Shown piece after piece: positions 63,952-64,000 of a DNA stretch of 64,000 bases. The position numbers were made by a program, and so were the translations under genes. Within the stretch, counting starts at the first letter, position 1. Each line of letters opens with the position of its first letter. Location: the NCBI RefSeq assembly GCF_009193175.1, contig NZ_VUKE01000001.1:1-64000 (forward strand), in the 5' to 3' direction. Source of the DNA: Georgenia ruanii (GTDB taxonomy: Bacteria; Actinomycetota; Actinomycetes; Actinomycetales; Actinomycetaceae). The notes beneath the pieces were generated by a model that saw nothing but the letters and a program-made list of their open reading frames with translations, was not told the DNA's origin and made no database searches.

Positions 63952-64000
63952 CTAGGCCTCGACGACCGTGGGGATGATCATCGGGCTGCGCCGCAGCCGC
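63952..64000 (-). CDS. rnj: Ribonuclease J, C-terminal fragment
   Basis: The minus strand reads RLRRSPMIIPTVVEA then TAG at 63952-63954, the typical last residues of actinobacterial RNase J (RR-PMI-P-V-E/D-A). The rest of the gene lies beyond the right edge. In most actinobacteria rnj is directly before ftsK; here 6.4 kb separates them. Confidence 0.75.
   Translation of the reverse strand, partial: RLRRSPMIIPTVVEA

Overview
The window is chromosomal DNA of a very GC-rich actinobacterium. The gene order (mraZ-rsmH-ftsL-ftsI-murE-murF-mraY-murD-ftsW; lexA/nrdR; miaA-dapF; miaB; recA-recX next to a DUF3046 gene; ftsK-pgsA-cinA-clgR), the many GTG starts and the actinobacterial families (DUF3040, DUF3046, PAC2, ClgR-like, HelR) fit the order Micrococcales. 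MurE has DDPH where meso-diaminopimelate enzymes have DNPR. This agrees with a group that uses L-Lys or L-Orn in its wall, but I cannot name a genus.

Layout. 1-9676 (minus): the division and cell wall (dcw) cluster from mraZ to the first codons of ftsW, with nearly every junction a 4-nt stop/start overlap. 9645-10114: mraZ promoter and MraZ-type repeats. 10115-15884: DUF3040 membrane protein, DNA polymerase IV, spermidine-synthase-like protein, cold-shock protein, an MFS permease and a PAC2 protein. 16188-22490 (plus): HelR RNA-polymerase recycling ATPase, SerA-type phosphoglycerate dehydrogenase, aldo/keto reductase, acyl-CoA ligase. 22555-29329: nrdR, an SOS-type LysM gene divergent from lexA, lactate dehydrogenase, DinG-like helicase, hflX. 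29463-36982: methyltransferase, an unrecognised protein, dapF, miaA, two YbjN proteins, GNAT, miaB. 37125-44271: gcvT, a glutamate-type ABC importer (gluABCD), recX, recA, DUF3046. 44495-53084: a long Lhr helicase, a cytidylate-kinase-like protein, an ArsR-type regulator with MFS pump, and an Nei/Fpg glycosylase. 53175-57567: clgR-like, cinA, pgsA, ftsK. 57632-62017: a fully overlapping operon for purine nucleoside phosphorylase, NCS1 permease, ADP-ribosylglycohydrolase and PfkB kinase. 62274-64000: formaldehyde-type zinc dehydrogenase, a histidine-rich peptide and the last codons of an RNase J gene.

Two themes recur. First, DNA damage control is legible: SOS boxes lie between the LysM gene and lexA and upstream of recA, and recA also has a perfect match to the PafBC (RecA-NDp) promoter. 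Second, at least fourteen genes have a -10 hexamer 6 to 9 nt from the start codon, which predicts mostly leaderless mRNAs. Several promoters are also preceded by GC-rich minisatellites of 18-19 or 35 bp.

The best candidate for an undescribed system is the phosphorylase/permease/glycohydrolase/kinase operon at 57632-62017. Its phosphorylase lacks the base-recognition Asn, and with the dehydrogenase and His-rich genes it separates rnj from ftsK. No mobile element, CRISPR array, rRNA or tRNA gene was seen.
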